DNA from: Caldimonas thermodepolymerans
GTDB taxonomy: Bacteria; Pseudomonadota; Gammaproteobacteria; Burkholderiales; Burkholderiaceae_C
DNA: 64,000 nucleotides
Assembly: GCF_015476235.1 (NCBI RefSeq)
Contig: NZ_CP064338.1
Span: 3,782,001 to 3,846,000 of the forward strand
Reading direction: 5' to 3'
Positions within the stretch are counted from its first letter, which is position 1; each line of letters opens with the position of its first letter. The position numbers were made by a program, and so were the translations under genes. Shown piece after piece: positions 52,097 through 62,212 of the stretch. The notes below the pieces were generated by a model that worked only from the letters and a program-made list of their open reading frames with translations, searched no databases and was not told the DNA's origin.

Positions 52097-52663
52097 TCAG
52101 GCGGCGGCCGGCGCGGCCGCCTCCAGTTCCCACACCCAGGCCGGCGGCGCGTTGCGCCACACCCAGGTGCGCCGCCGCCAGGCGAGCCGGTCCGCATGCA
52201 CCAGCTCGAAGGGCACGCGCGGCTGGTAGGTGTACTGCACCAGGCGGCAGCGCGGGTGCGCGACCAGGAAGGTCTCGATCGCCTCGCGCGCGGCCTCGCG
52301 CCATGGCGCCGGCAGCGAGCGGAACGGCAGCGACGACACCAGCGCGACGGCGTCGTCGCCCGGGTCGATCTGCTGCAGCACCTCGTGGGCCGGTTGCTCG
52401 ACGATGGTCGCCCCGGGAAAGCGGCGCCGCAGCAGGCGCGCCAGCGCCGGCTGCAGTTCCACCACCGTGGTCGGCACCTCCGGGTAGCGCGCGCGCAGGG
52501 CCTGGGTGATCGCGCCGGTGCCCGCCCCGAGCTCCACGATGGCCTGCGCGCCCTGCGCCCCGTCGGCCATCGCCTGCGCGAGCCGCCGCGACGACGGCAG
52601 GATCGCGCCCACCACCATGGGGCGGGCCACGGCCAGCATCAGGAAGGCAGCAGCTGTACGCAT
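52097..52663 (-). CDS. Class I SAM-dependent methyltransferase, PmtA-like
   Basis: The protein has 188 residues. It starts at ATG 52663 (MRTAAAFLMLAVARPMVVGA), the amphipathic N-terminus typical of phospholipid N-methyltransferases. The SAM motif is I-V-E-L-G-A-G-T-G-A-I-T near 44, followed by V-V-E-L-Q near 67 and S-S-L-P-F-R near 109. It would methylate phosphatidylethanolamine towards phosphatidylcholine at the membrane surface; rRNA methylation is an alternative reading of this fold. It converges on the lipoprotein gene. Confidence 0.8.
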   Translation of the reverse strand: MRTAAAFLMLAVARPMVVGAILPSSRRLAQAMADGAQGAQAIVELGAGTGAITQALRARYPEVPTTVVELQPALARLLRRRFPGATIVEQPAHEVLQQIDPGDDAVALVSSLPFRSLPAPWREAAREAIETFLVAHPRCRLVQYTYQPRVPFELVHADRLAWRRRTWVWRNAPPAWVWELEAAAPAAA

Positions 52664-52763
52664 GGCAGGGGCCGCCCGCGGGTGCGGCCGGAAAAAGCGA
52701 TCCGGGCACTGTAGGGCCGGCGTGGCGCGGCCCACAAGGCGGCGTAAACCCTGCTTGCGGGAC

Positions 52764-54188
52764 TTACTGCCAGGTGAAGATCTTGCCCGGGTTCATGATG
52801 TTCTTCGGGTCCAGCGCCTGCTTGATCGAGCGCATCAGCGCCACCGCACCGGCCCCGGCCTCGTCGAGCAGGAAGTCCATCTTGTGCAGGCCGATGCCGT
52901 GCTCGCCGGTGCAGGTGCCTTCCAGCCGGATCGCGCGCGAGACCACCTGGCGATTCAGCGTCTCGGCCAGCTCGCGCTCCTCGGGGCGCGCCGGGTCGAT
53001 CAGGTAGCCGACATGGAAGTTGCCGTCGCCCACGTGCCCGACGATGAAGTACGGCAGGCCCGCCGCATCGGCCTCGGCCGCGGTCTCCAGCAGGCATTCG
53101 GCCAGGCGCGAGATCGGCACGCAGGCGTCGGTGGTCACCGCGCGGCAGCCCGGCTTCATCTGCAGGGCCGCGAACAGCGCACGGTGGCGCGCGGTCCACA
53201 GCCGGGTGCGCTCTTCCGGCGTCGAGGCCCATTCGAAGTCCTGCCCGTCGTGCTCGCGCGCGATCTCCTGCACCATCTCGGCCTGCTCGCGCACCGAGCC
53301 CGGGGTGCCGTGGAACTCCATCAGCAGCATCGGGCCCTCCAGCAGCGTGAGCTTGTCGTAGCGGTTGAGCGCGCGCACCGCGTTGGTGTCGAGCAGCTCG
53401 CAGCGCGCGATCGGCACGCCCATCTGGATCAGCTGGATCGTCGTGCGCACCGCGCCTTCCAGCGTCGGGAAGCTGCAGATCGCCGCCGAGATCGCCTCGG
53501 GTTGCGGGTACAGCCGCACCGTGATCTCGGTCATCACGCCCAGCGTCCCCTCGCTGCCGACGAACAGGCGCGTGAGGTCGTAGCCGGCGCTGGACTTCTT
53601 CGCGCGCGTGCCGGTGCGCAGGATCTCGCCGCCGGCCGTCACCACGGTCAGGCCCAGCACGTTCTCGCGCATCGTGCCGTAGCGCACCGCGTTCGTGCCG
53701 CTGGCGCGCGTCGCGCTCATGCCGCCGATGGTCGCGTCCGCCCCGGGGTCGATGGGGAAGAACAGCCCGGTGTGGCGGATCTCGTTGTTCAGCTGGGTGC
53801 GCGTCACGCCGGCCTGCACCGTGACGGTCAGGTCCTCGGCATTGACGCTCAGCACCTTGTTCATGCGCGACAGGTCGATGCTGATGCCGCCCTGCACCGC
53901 GAGCAGGTGCCCTTCCAGCGACGAGCCGACGCCGAACGGGATCACCGGCACCGCGTAGCGGTTGGCCAGCTTCACGACCTCGGCCACCTCCTCGGTGCTT
54001 TCGGCGAACACCACCGCGTCGGGCGGCGGCACGTCGAACGGCGATTCGTCGCGGCCGTGCTGCTCGCGCACGGCCTGGGCGACCGAGCAGCGGTCGCCGA
54101 AGCGCGCCTTCAGCGCCTCGATCAGTTCCGGGGGCGCGTTGCGCGGTTCGAGCTTGGGCATCAGCTGGGAAGGCAGGGGGGCATTCAT
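52764..54188 (-). CDS. FAD-linked oxidase, D-lactate dehydrogenase (LDHD/GlcD) type
   Basis: The protein has 474 residues. The start at ATG 54188 has GGAGATG upstream. The N-terminal FAD-binding PCMH domain has P-V-I-P-F-G-V-G-S-S-L-E-G-H near residue 74 and P-G-A-D-A-T-I-G-G-M near 125. The C-terminal oxidase domain has G-H-V-G-D-G-N-F-H near 374 and G-E-H-G-I-G near 422. It would oxidise D-lactate or a related 2-hydroxy acid to the keto acid, passing electrons to cytochrome or quinone. It is divergent from the adenosyltransferase gene. Confidence 0.93.
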   Translation of the reverse strand: MNAPLPSQLMPKLEPRNAPPELIEALKARFGDRCSVAQAVREQHGRDESPFDVPPPDAVVFAESTEEVAEVVKLANRYAVPVIPFGVGSSLEGHLLAVQGGISIDLSRMNKVLSVNAEDLTVTVQAGVTRTQLNNEIRHTGLFFPIDPGADATIGGMSATRASGTNAVRYGTMRENVLGLTVVTAGGEILRTGTRAKKSSAGYDLTRLFVGSEGTLGVMTEITVRLYPQPEAISAAICSFPTLEGAVRTTIQLIQMGVPIARCELLDTNAVRALNRYDKLTLLEGPMLLMEFHGTPGSVREQAEMVQEIAREHDGQDFEWASTPEERTRLWTARHRALFAALQMKPGCRAVTTDACVPISRLAECLLETAAEADAAGLPYFIVGHVGDGNFHVGYLIDPARPEERELAETLNRQVVSRAIRLEGTCTGEHGIGLHKMDFLLDEAGAGAVALMRSIKQALDPKNIMNPGKIFTWQ

Positions 54189-54300
54189 CTGGACATCTCC
54201 TCGGGGCGCGCCGGCGCGCCAGCCGCTATGGTGCCCGATGGCGGCGCCATGGGCACGAACGCGCATGTCGCCCGGGCACCGGGTGCACTAGCATAGGCCC

Positions 54301-54873
54301 ATGGGCAACCGACTCACGCAAATCGCCACGCGCACCGGCGACGACGGCACCACCGGCCTGGGCGACGGCACCCGGGTACGCAAGGACCACCTGCGCGTGC
54401 AGGCCATGGGCGACGTCGACGAGCTGAACTCGCAGCTGGGCGTGCTGCTGGCCGAGCCGCTGCCGGACGAGGTGCGCCAGCTGCTGCGGGCGATCCAGCA
54501 CGAGCTGTTCGACCTGGGCGGCGAGCTCTCGATGCCGGGCAGCGAGCTGCTCCAGCCCGAGGCCGTGGCGCGCCTGGACGAGGCGCTGGCGCGCCACAAC
54601 GCCACCCTGCCCCGCCTGAAGGAATTCATCCTGCCCGGCGGCACCCGCAGCGCGGCGCTGGCCCACGTGGCGCGCACCCTGGCGCGCCGTGCCGAACGCT
54701 CGGTGGTCGCGCTGGGCGCGGTGGACGCGGTGCGCGACACCCCGCGCCACTACCTCAACCGGTTGTCGGACCTGCTGTTCGTGCTGGCACGCGTGCTCAA
54801 CCGCGCCAACCTGGACGGGCTGGGCGGCGACGACGTCTACTGGAACAGCGAACGCCTGAAGCGGCAGGACTGA
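54301..54873 (+). CDS. Cob(I)alamin adenosyltransferase, PduO type
   Basis: The protein has 190 residues. The ATP-binding N-terminal motif T-R-T-G-D-D-G-T-T-G-L-G-D-G is at 10-23 and V-D-E-L-N-S-Q-L-G near 39-47. The C-terminal R-A-E-R-S-V and Y-L-N-R-L-S-D-L-L-F close the active site at the trimer interface. It converts cob(I)alamin to adenosylcobalamin. Cobalamin links nearby genes, since a BtuF-like protein lies 4 kb downstream. Confidence 0.93.
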   Translation: MGNRLTQIATRTGDDGTTGLGDGTRVRKDHLRVQAMGDVDELNSQLGVLLAEPLPDEVRQLLRAIQHELFDLGGELSMPGSELLQPEAVARLDEALARHNATLPRLKEFILPGGTRSAALAHVARTLARRAERSVVALGAVDAVRDTPRHYLNRLSDLLFVLARVLNRANLDGLGGDDVYWNSERLKRQD

Positions 54874-54886
54874 ACGCGCCGGGCGC

Positions 54887-55213
54887 TCAGCGCATCGGCG
54901 CGGTGGCCCCGGCGTGGAATTCGTCCGGGTCGAGCCGGCCGTCGTGGTCCGCGTCGATCTCGTCGAAGCGCTCGGCGATCGCCGGCAGCCGCTCGGCTTC
55001 CTGCCGGCTCAGCCGGCCGTCGCCGTCCGTGTCCACGCGCAGGAACAGGCGCTGGATCGCCTCGCGGCCGGGGCTGGCGTAGCCGGGGGCACCGGCCGCG
55101 GCGGTCACCTGGGCCTGCGCCGGCAGGGCCAGCGCGCCCAGCGCCACGGCCAGGAGCGGGCGCACCCGCCACCCGGTGTGACGATCTTGCGGACGCTCGG
55201 TGGTACGGCTCAT
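54887..55213 (-). CDS. Exported EF-hand calcium-binding protein
   Basis: The protein has 108 residues. The start at ATG 55213 gives a signal peptide (hydrophobic core L-L-A-V-A-L-G-A-L-A-L-P, cleavage near A-Q-A-Q). Two EF-hand loops follow: D-T-D-G-D-G-R-L-S-R-Q-E near 62 and D-A-D-H-D-G-R-L-D-P-D-E near 88. The ligand positions 1, 3, 5 and 12 are complete. It is a small periplasmic calcium-binding protein of unknown role, convergent with the adenosyltransferase gene. Confidence 0.85.
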   Translation of the reverse strand: MSRTTERPQDRHTGWRVRPLLAVALGALALPAQAQVTAAAGAPGYASPGREAIQRLFLRVDTDGDGRLSRQEAERLPAIAERFDEIDADHDGRLDPDEFHAGATAPMR

Positions 55214-55625
55214 GCGGATGTCCTCGTTGCTGCGCACAGCACGCATTGGATCGGGGCGCCGCCCGCGCGGCCAGCGCTTTTGCCACGCTTTACCCGCGTT
55301 ACATCCCGGTGGCAAAGCCTCACATCGAGGCGAGCGCGCACTCACGAGGCAAGGCCGACAAAAAAAGACCCGCCGCGATCCTGGTGGAGACCGGGGCGGG
55401 CGATTTCCCACTCGACGTGGGCTCTGCTGAGGGAATCAGTTCAACAACAAGGAGACCGGCAGCCGGCCATGCCCTCGCCGGCGGCCTTGCGACCCCGCTT
55501 CCGGGCACCCCGACGTGCCGCGTTCGACCCGGAGGCCGCTGGCCGGAATTGCACTACGGCGCGGCGGCCAAGGCCAGCGTTCTTGCCGCCGCTTACCGGC
55601 CTTACAAACGGGGTGACGCAGCCTG
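55214..55625. other. Gene-free 412 bases between the EF-hand gene and DAHP synthase
   Basis: No credible coding frame is present. The DNA carries an A-rich run near 55365 (AAAAAAA) and a GC-rich stem-like area around 55380-55400. It must hold the end of the DAHP synthase transcript (coming from the right) and the promoter of the EF-hand gene, but I see no definite site. Confidence 0.4.
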
Positions 55626-56744
<1,119 letters not shown>

Positions 56745-56815
56745 GGGAAGCAGACTCCTGGTTGAAGTGGTTGTCGGGGAGCGTTCCTGGATCGAGGCTG
56801 CGCGGGCCGGAGGCG

Positions 56816-56845
56816 AAAAAAAAACCGCCGGGGGTCGCCCGGCGG
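56816..56845 (-). terminator. Attenuator terminator of the DAHP synthase gene
   Basis: On the minus strand CCGCCGGG and CCCGGCGG form an 8-bp stem with a 5-base loop (CGACC), followed by nine T's. It lies between the leader peptide stop (56875) and the gene start (56744), exactly where a transcription attenuator belongs. Confidence 0.92.
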
Positions 56846-56874
56846 TCACTCGGATTCGGTTCGCTCGTGTTCGG

Positions 56875-56952
56875 TTACGCGCTGCCCTCTCCTCCGCCGG
56901 TGCGGTGCGAGAACCAAAAGTAAAAGAAGAAGAAATAGACAGCGCGAAGCAT
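56875..56952 (-). CDS. Phe/Tyr-rich leader peptide controlling DAHP synthase
   Basis: The 25-residue open frame reads M-L-R-A-V-Y-F-F-F-F-Y-F-W-F-S-H-R and ends G-G-G-E-G-S-A. It has six phenylalanines, two tyrosines and one tryptophan in nine consecutive positions. It lies 130 bases before the DAHP synthase start with an intrinsic terminator in between. This is the arrangement of ribosome-mediated attenuation, in which stalling at Phe/Tyr codons prevents terminator folding. The codons are UUC and UUU for Phe and UAU and UAC for Tyr. Confidence 0.9.
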   Translation of the reverse strand: MLRAVYFFFFYFWFSHRTGGGEGSA

Positions 56953-57008
56953 GGTCCGTACTGTAGCACGCGCCGACCGACCGGCGTCAAGCCGCAGGCG
57001 GACCTGCG

Positions 57009-57500
57009 TCACACGATCAGGTCCGGGTCGCCCGGATGGCGATGCCCTTCGCGGGCCTCCTCGGGACGCAGGCCGCGCGTGATTGCCGACCACCAGCTCG
57101 GCTTGCGCCCGGGCGGATGCAGCGCCGGGTCGGGCTGGCGCAGCACCTCCAGCTCGCCGAGCATGCGCGTGGCCACGTCGATGAAGTCGCGCCGGAACTC
57201 CTGGTCGTCGCCGTTGCGTTCGGTGGCTTCGATCCACACGTCGAGCAGCCACTGCACCTCGGTGAACGTGACCGCATAGTGGCGCAGCGGCTCGGGGATC
57301 ACGCCGCCGCCGAGCAGCGCGGCGCGCTCGGCCTCCAGCCGCTCGCGCATGTCATGCTGCAGCTTCACGCGCACGGGACCCGTGGCCGTGCGCACCTGGC
57401 GCACGAACTTCATCAGGTCGTTGTTGACGCGCTCGGCCCGCTCCAGCATCGCCGGATCGGGCTGGGGGCGAGGCGCGGGAGACGGCGTGTGCTCGGACAT
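57009..57500 (-). CDS. Conserved hypothetical protein, 163 residues
   Basis: It starts MSEHTPSPAPRPQPDPAMLE. A disordered Pro-rich start is followed by a helical region (about 20-120) with R-V-N-N-D-L-M-K-F-V-R-Q-V-R, H-Y-A-V-T-F-T-E-V-Q-W-L-L-D-V-W-I-E-A and F-R-R-D-F-I-D-V-A-T-R-M-L-G-E-L. No named domain is recognised. It lies upstream of the DAHP leader, same strand. Confidence 0.6.
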   Translation of the reverse strand: MSEHTPSPAPRPQPDPAMLERAERVNNDLMKFVRQVRTATGPVRVKLQHDMRERLEAERAALLGGGVIPEPLRHYAVTFTEVQWLLDVWIEATERNGDDQEFRRDFIDVATRMLGELEVLRQPDPALHPPGRKPSWWSAITRGLRPEEAREGHRHPGDPDLIV

Positions 57501-57628
57501 GGCGAAGGCCCCGGGGTCCACACCCCGGAACGCACCAGCGTAGCCGCTCGGACACGCCGCGGCAAGGCGCATGGCGCCGGAACGGCCTCAGGCGTGAGAA
57601 AGCTCTCGCAGGGCCCCTGTCAGAGTTT

Positions 57629-59092
57629 TCAAGCGGTGCCGCCGACGGTCAGCCCGTCGATGCGCAGCGTGGGCTGGCCGACGCCCACCGGCACGCTCTG
57701 CCCTTCCTTGCCGCAGGTGCCCACGCCGGTGTCCAGCTCCAGGTCGTTGCCGATCATCGTCACGCGGGTCAGCGCATCCGGGCCGTTGCCGATGATGGTC
57801 GCGCCCTTGACCGGGTACTGGATCTTCCCGTTCTCGACCCAGTAGGCCTCGCTGGCCGAGAACACGAACTTGCCGCTGGTGATGTCGACCTGGCCGCCGC
57901 CGAAGTTGGTCGCGTACAGGCCCTTCCTGATGGACGCGACGATCTCCTCTCGGGTCTTGTCGCCGGCCAGCATGTAGGTGTTGGTCATGCGCGGCATCGG
58001 CACGTGGGCGTAGCTTTCGCGGCGGCCGTTGCCGGTGGGCTTGACCTTCATCAGGCGCGCGTTCATCGCGTCCTGGATGTAGCCGCGCAGGATGCCGTCC
58101 TCGATCAGCACGTTGCGCTGGGTCGGGTTGCCCTCGTCGTCGATGTTGAGCGAGCCGCGCCGGTCCGGCAGCGTGCCGTCGTCCAGCACCGTCACGCCCT
58201 TGGCCGCGACGCGCTGGCCGATGCGGCCCGAGAAGGCGCTCGAGCCCTTGCGGTTGAAGTCGCCCTCCAGCCCGTGGCCGACCGCCTCGTGCAGCAGCAC
58301 GCCGGGCCAGCCCGGGCCCAGCACCACGGTCATCTCGCCAGCCGGGGCCGGGCGGCTTTCCAGGTTGGTCAGCGCGGCGTCGACCGCGTCGTCCACGTAG
58401 CGCCGGATCACCTCGTCCTGGAAGTAGCCGAGGCCGAAGCGCCCGCCACCGCCGCCGGAGCCCACCTCGCGGCGCCCGTTCTGCTCGGCGATCACGGTCA
58501 CCGACAGGCGCACCAGCGGCCGCACGTCGGCCGCGATGGTGCCGTCCGCCCGCGCGACCAGCACCACGTCGTACTCGCCCATCAGGCCGGCCATCACCTG
58601 CACGATGCGCGGGTCGCGTGCCCGCGCCATGCGCTCGACCTTCTCGAGCAAGGCGACCTTCTGCGCGCTGTCGAGCGTGGCGATCGGGTCCATCGGCGCG
58701 TACAGCACGCGGCTGCCGGCCACCTGGGAGGCGCCGCCCACCTTCACGCGGCGGCTCTGTCCGGCCGCGGCGATGGTGCGCACGGTGCGCGCCGCATCCA
58801 GCAGCGCCGCCTCGGAGATGTCGTCGGAATAGGCAAAGGCGGTCTTCTCGCCCGCCACCGCGCGCACGCCGACGCCCTGGTCGATGCCGAAGCTGCCGGA
58901 CTTCACGATCCCTTCTTCCAGGCTCCAGCCTTCGCTGCGGGTGTACTGGAAGTACAGGTCGGCATCGTCGACGCGGTGCTCGCCGATCACCTTCAGGGCC
59001 CGGGCGAGTTGCGTCTCGTCCAGCCCGAACGGTTCGAGCAGCAGCGACCTGGCGATGGCCAGGCGTTCGAGGGTGGGTTCGCGCGAGATCAT
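57629..59092 (-). CDS. tldD: Metalloprotease TldD
   Basis: The protein has 487 residues. The metal-binding motif H-E-A-V-G-H-G-L-E-G-D is near residue 257, a glutamate-assisted zinc site. The start at ATG 59092 (MISREPTLERLAIARS) removes a long out-of-register extension. TldD works with TldE (PmbA) in peptide maturation, such as of microcin B17, and in degradation of antitoxins. No tldE is present in this window. Confidence 0.94.
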   Translation of the reverse strand: MISREPTLERLAIARSLLLEPFGLDETQLARALKVIGEHRVDDADLYFQYTRSEGWSLEEGIVKSGSFGIDQGVGVRAVAGEKTAFAYSDDISEAALLDAARTVRTIAAAGQSRRVKVGGASQVAGSRVLYAPMDPIATLDSAQKVALLEKVERMARARDPRIVQVMAGLMGEYDVVLVARADGTIAADVRPLVRLSVTVIAEQNGRREVGSGGGGGRFGLGYFQDEVIRRYVDDAVDAALTNLESRPAPAGEMTVVLGPGWPGVLLHEAVGHGLEGDFNRKGSSAFSGRIGQRVAAKGVTVLDDGTLPDRRGSLNIDDEGNPTQRNVLIEDGILRGYIQDAMNARLMKVKPTGNGRRESYAHVPMPRMTNTYMLAGDKTREEIVASIRKGLYATNFGGGQVDITSGKFVFSASEAYWVENGKIQYPVKGATIIGNGPDALTRVTMIGNDLELDTGVGTCGKEGQSVPVGVGQPTLRIDGLTVGGTA

Positions 59093-59153
59093 GCGATCGA
59101 TTGTAGGCGGCCCCCCAACCCCGTGCGACCGGCAGGGCCGCCCGCGCCGCCGC

Positions 59154-59939
59154 TCAGCCGGCCTCGCGCGCCAGCGCGCGCAGGTAGGCGATGCCGTCGG
59201 CCGCGCGCGGGCCGTACCAGCTGAGCAGCTCGGCGTCGACCAGCCGCACCCGGCCCCGCCCACCGGCGGCCTGCAGCCACCGCCGCACCTCCTCGACGTG
59301 GGACGGCCCGAAGCGGTACGGCTCGCTGCCCAGGAGCACCTCGTCCACCTCGCGCAGCCACGGCGCCTGCACGTCGAACACGGGATAGCGTGCCGCACCC
59401 TGCGGGCCGCCCTCGACGTCCGGCAGCGTCTGCCAGCCCACCAGCGCGAGCATGCGCGAGATGTAGGTGTCGCGCGCCACCGTCATCCACGGCTCGCGCC
59501 AGATGCAATAGAGCACGCGCTTCGGCGGCCAGGGCTGCGCCGCGGTGCGCTCGAGCTCGTCCTGCAGCCGTTGCGCCAGGGCGGCGGCGCGCTCGCGCAC
59601 GCCAGGCACCGCGCCGAAGGCCTCGACCATCTGCGCATGGAGCACCAGGTTGTCCTGCGGCGCGCACGGGTGCGTGACGATCACCTGCGGCACGAACTCG
59701 CGCAGCGCCTGCACCGTGGGCCATTCGTTCTCGTCCACGTTGACGACCACGTGGGTCGGGGCCAGCTCGCGCAGGCGCGCGAGGTTCACGTCCTTGGTGC
59801 CGCCGACCTTGGGCACGTCCTGCAGGGCCTCGCGCGGGCGCACGCAGAAGCCGGTGCGGGCCACCAGCCAGGGGGCCAGCCCCAGCGCGACGAGCAGCTC
59901 GGTGACCGACGGCACCAGGCTCGCGATGCGCAGCTTCAT
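59154..59939 (-). CDS. BtuF-like helical-backbone metal-receptor protein (cobalamin-binding family)
   Basis: The protein has 261 residues. It starts M-K-L-R-I-A-S-L-V-P-S-V-T-E-L with the BtuF opening. T-H-V-V-V-N-V-D-E-N near 62, the long inter-domain helix, and L-L-S-W-Y-G-P-R-A near the C-terminus follow. There is no signal peptide, unlike periplasmic BtuF, so export is doubtful. The start overlaps the stop of the membrane-protein gene by 4 bases (ATGA). The family binds vitamin B12 or haem/siderophore-like ligands. Confidence 0.8.
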   Translation of the reverse strand: MKLRIASLVPSVTELLVALGLAPWLVARTGFCVRPREALQDVPKVGGTKDVNLARLRELAPTHVVVNVDENEWPTVQALREFVPQVIVTHPCAPQDNLVLHAQMVEAFGAVPGVRERAAALAQRLQDELERTAAQPWPPKRVLYCIWREPWMTVARDTYISRMLALVGWQTLPDVEGGPQGAARYPVFDVQAPWLREVDEVLLGSEPYRFGPSHVEEVRRWLQAAGGRGRVRLVDAELLSWYGPRAADGIAYLRALAREAG

Positions 59940-61165
59940 CGTGGCGCCGCCTCGGGCCGGTCGCCGTCCAGCGGCGCACCGCAGGTGCCGCAGTAGTGGT
60001 CGCCCGGCTGCACCGCATGCTGGCAGGCCGGACAGCAGGCCACGGTGGCCACCAAGTCCAGCGGCACGTCCACCTCGGTGGTGGAGGCCAGCGGCGAGCG
60101 CGCCATCGTGATGGTGGTCTCGAGTGCCGACGCCTCCGGGGCCACCGTGGCCAGGATGCCGCGCGACCGTGCGGCGCCGGCGGCCGCCCCTGCCGCCTTC
60201 GTGCCCGCCGCTGCACCACCGGGCCGGGCCGGGTCGTGCCCGGACGCGGCCTCGTCCTCCGCATCCGCATGGGCCAGGTAGACCTCGCAGGCCCCGCGCA
60301 GGTAGACCAGCCCGGGCAGCACCGAACCGACCACCGCCACCACCCCGCCACCGATCACGCCGGCGGCCGCATAGGCGCTGGCACCCACGTTGACCCCGGC
60401 GCCTGTCAGGCTGCGCAGGCCGAAGCCGAACAGCCCGGCCATCAGCTGCTGCGCCGGCGCCTGCGGGCCCAGGATCCAGGCCGACAGGCGCGCGACCACC
60501 TGGCCGCCGACGGCGACGACGAACATCACCAGGGCGCCGACCACGCTGGCCAGCAGCCCCACGACCAGCATCAGCAGCACCACCTCGAGCAACCGGCGCC
60601 GCGCGATCGCGAACAGCCGGCTCACGCATTGCAGGGTGTCGGCCCCCTCCCAGACCGCCGGCGCGGCCAGCGGCACCACCACGGTAGGCAGGACCAGCAG
60701 GGCCAGCCCGGCGATCACCACCGCCACCGGCAGCACCACGGTGTAGGCCGCCGGCCCCAGCACGGGCGCCTTGCAGACCACCAGCACCAGCGCCAGCAGC
60801 AGCGCCCCGGCCGCGTAGGCGATCGCGATCAGCAGCAACGCCCCGAGCAGGCGGTGCGCGGTGCGCAACGCGGTGGCGAGCGCATCCACGATGCCACGCC
60901 GCGGTTGCCCACGCGCGTCGTCCATGACCATCAGGCCGGCCGCATTGCCGCCATAGAACGCGACGAGGAAGGCCAGCACGCCGTACAGCACCATCGTCGC
61001 GCCCTGTCCGCGGGCCACCGCCTGCGCCAGCATCGCCAGCAGCAGCCCGGCCGCGGCGAAGGTGCCCAGCAGCACCGCCAGCGCCGGCAGGTGGCGTACC
61101 CCGTCGACGCACGCCAGCACGGCGCGCAGGGATCGGAGCGGGTCACGTGGGGGGATGGAAGTCAT
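59936..61165 (-). CDS. Multi-spanning membrane protein with a C-terminal zinc ribbon
   Basis: The protein has 409 residues. About six hydrophobic segments fill residues 25-290. The last 45 residues form a double-cysteine zinc ribbon (C-C-P-A-C-Q and H-Y-C-G-T-C-G-A-P). The intervening stretch is a flexible Ala/Gly-rich linker. Such zinc ribbons at the ends of membrane proteins (DUF-type) are common but uncharacterised. The gene is coupled to the BtuF-like gene by a 4-base overlap. It may form a system with the next zinc-ribbon protein. Confidence 0.7.
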   Translation of the reverse strand: MTSIPPRDPLRSLRAVLACVDGVRHLPALAVLLGTFAAAGLLLAMLAQAVARGQGATMVLYGVLAFLVAFYGGNAAGLMVMDDARGQPRRGIVDALATALRTAHRLLGALLLIAIAYAAGALLLALVLVVCKAPVLGPAAYTVVLPVAVVIAGLALLVLPTVVVPLAAPAVWEGADTLQCVSRLFAIARRRLLEVVLLMLVVGLLASVVGALVMFVVAVGGQVVARLSAWILGPQAPAQQLMAGLFGFGLRSLTGAGVNVGASAYAAAGVIGGGVVAVVGSVLPGLVYLRGACEVYLAHADAEDEAASGHDPARPGGAAAGTKAAGAAAGAARSRGILATVAPEASALETTITMARSPLASTTEVDVPLDLVATVACCPACQHAVQPGDHYCGTCGAPLDGDRPEAAPR

Positions 61166-61219
61166 GGGAGACCAGGTGCACCGCGGCCCGTTCCAGGGCC
61201 GGCGGTGCAGGCAGGAACG

Positions 61220-62212
61220 TCAGCGCAACTGGTTCTGCTGCTCGCGTCGCCGCTCGGCTTCCAGGAACTCGACGCAGCGCGGATGCCTGGCCTTGACCGG
61301 ATCCTGGCATTCGTTCTTCAGGCAGTTCAGCAGGGCCAGGAACACCCGTCCGCCGCACACCTCCGCCGGGACGGCGGCCTGGGCCGGCCGGGCCGCCGGC
61401 GCCGGTGCCGGGGCGGGTGCAGCAGATGCCGCGGCCGCCTTGCGGCTCGCTTCGGCGCGCGCGGCGGCTTCCGCGCGGGCACGCGCTTCGGCCTCGGCCT
61501 TCTCCTTGGCCGCCCGGGCCCGCGCCTCGGCGCGCGCCTTGGCCCGTGCCGCCTCCTCGGCCCGGCGCGCCGCCTCGTCTTGGACCGACGGCACCACGGG
61601 CGGGGTCTCGGCGACCGCGGGCGCCGCGTCCTCCACCGCAGGGGCGGCCTCGACCGGCGCCGCCGGCGGCTCCGACGACGGCTCGGGAAGGGCCGCGAGC
61701 GGTTCCGAGGCCGGCGCTTCCAACGCGACCGGCGGCTCGGCCGGCGCCGTGGGCGCGACGGGCTCGGGCGGCGCGGCCGGTGCCGGCGCCGCCTCGGCCT
61801 GGCGGTCGCCCCCCGCGGGCTGCGACATCCACCAGGCGCCGCCGCCGACCAGCACGGCCAGCACCACCAGGGCACCCACGATCAACGGGGACTTGCGCCG
61901 GCCCGCAGGCGGCTCGTCCATGAAGCTGGGCGCCGCGGGCGGTTCGGCAGGCGGCGGCGGGGCACTGGGCGGCTCGACCGGCGGCAGCACCGACAGCGGA
62001 TCGAGCGAAGCGTCGGGTGCGGGCGCGGGTGCAGGCGGCACCGGTGCGGCCGGCGAGGACGCCGGGACCACGACGGTGGCATCGGGCGCAGCAGACGGGG
62101 CGGGCGTCGCCGGCGCCGGGGGCGCCACGCTGGCCAGCGAGGTCCCGCAGCCCCGGCAGAACTTCGCGGTGTCCCGGTTGTCGGTTCCGCATTTCGGGCA
62201 GGTCTTGCTCAT
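61220..62212 (-). CDS. Zinc-ribbon membrane-anchored protein with an Ala/Arg/Glu-rich coiled coil
   Basis: The protein has 330 residues. The N-terminal zinc ribbon (M-S-K-T-C-P-K-C-G, then F-C-R-G-C-G) is followed by a Pro/Ala-rich linker to about residue 105. One membrane helix lies near 110-130 (L-I-V-G-A-L-V-V-L-A-V-L-V-G-G), then a long low-complexity region with a predicted coiled coil (A-R-A-K-A-R-A-E-A-R-A repeats, about 210-260), and a C-terminal cysteine-containing domain (C-G-G-R-V-F...L-K-N-E-C). Its role is unknown. It is leftward, upstream of the other zinc-ribbon gene, 54 bases apart. Confidence 0.65.
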   Translation of the reverse strand: MSKTCPKCGTDNRDTAKFCRGCGTSLASVAPPAPATPAPSAAPDATVVVPASSPAAPVPPAPAPAPDASLDPLSVLPPVEPPSAPPPPAEPPAAPSFMDEPPAGRRKSPLIVGALVVLAVLVGGGAWWMSQPAGGDRQAEAAPAPAAPPEPVAPTAPAEPPVALEAPASEPLAALPEPSSEPPAAPVEAAPAVEDAAPAVAETPPVVPSVQDEAARRAEEAARAKARAEARARAAKEKAEAEARARAEAAARAEASRKAAAASAAPAPAPAPAARPAQAAVPAEVCGGRVFLALLNCLKNECQDPVKARHPRCVEFLEAERRREQQNQLR

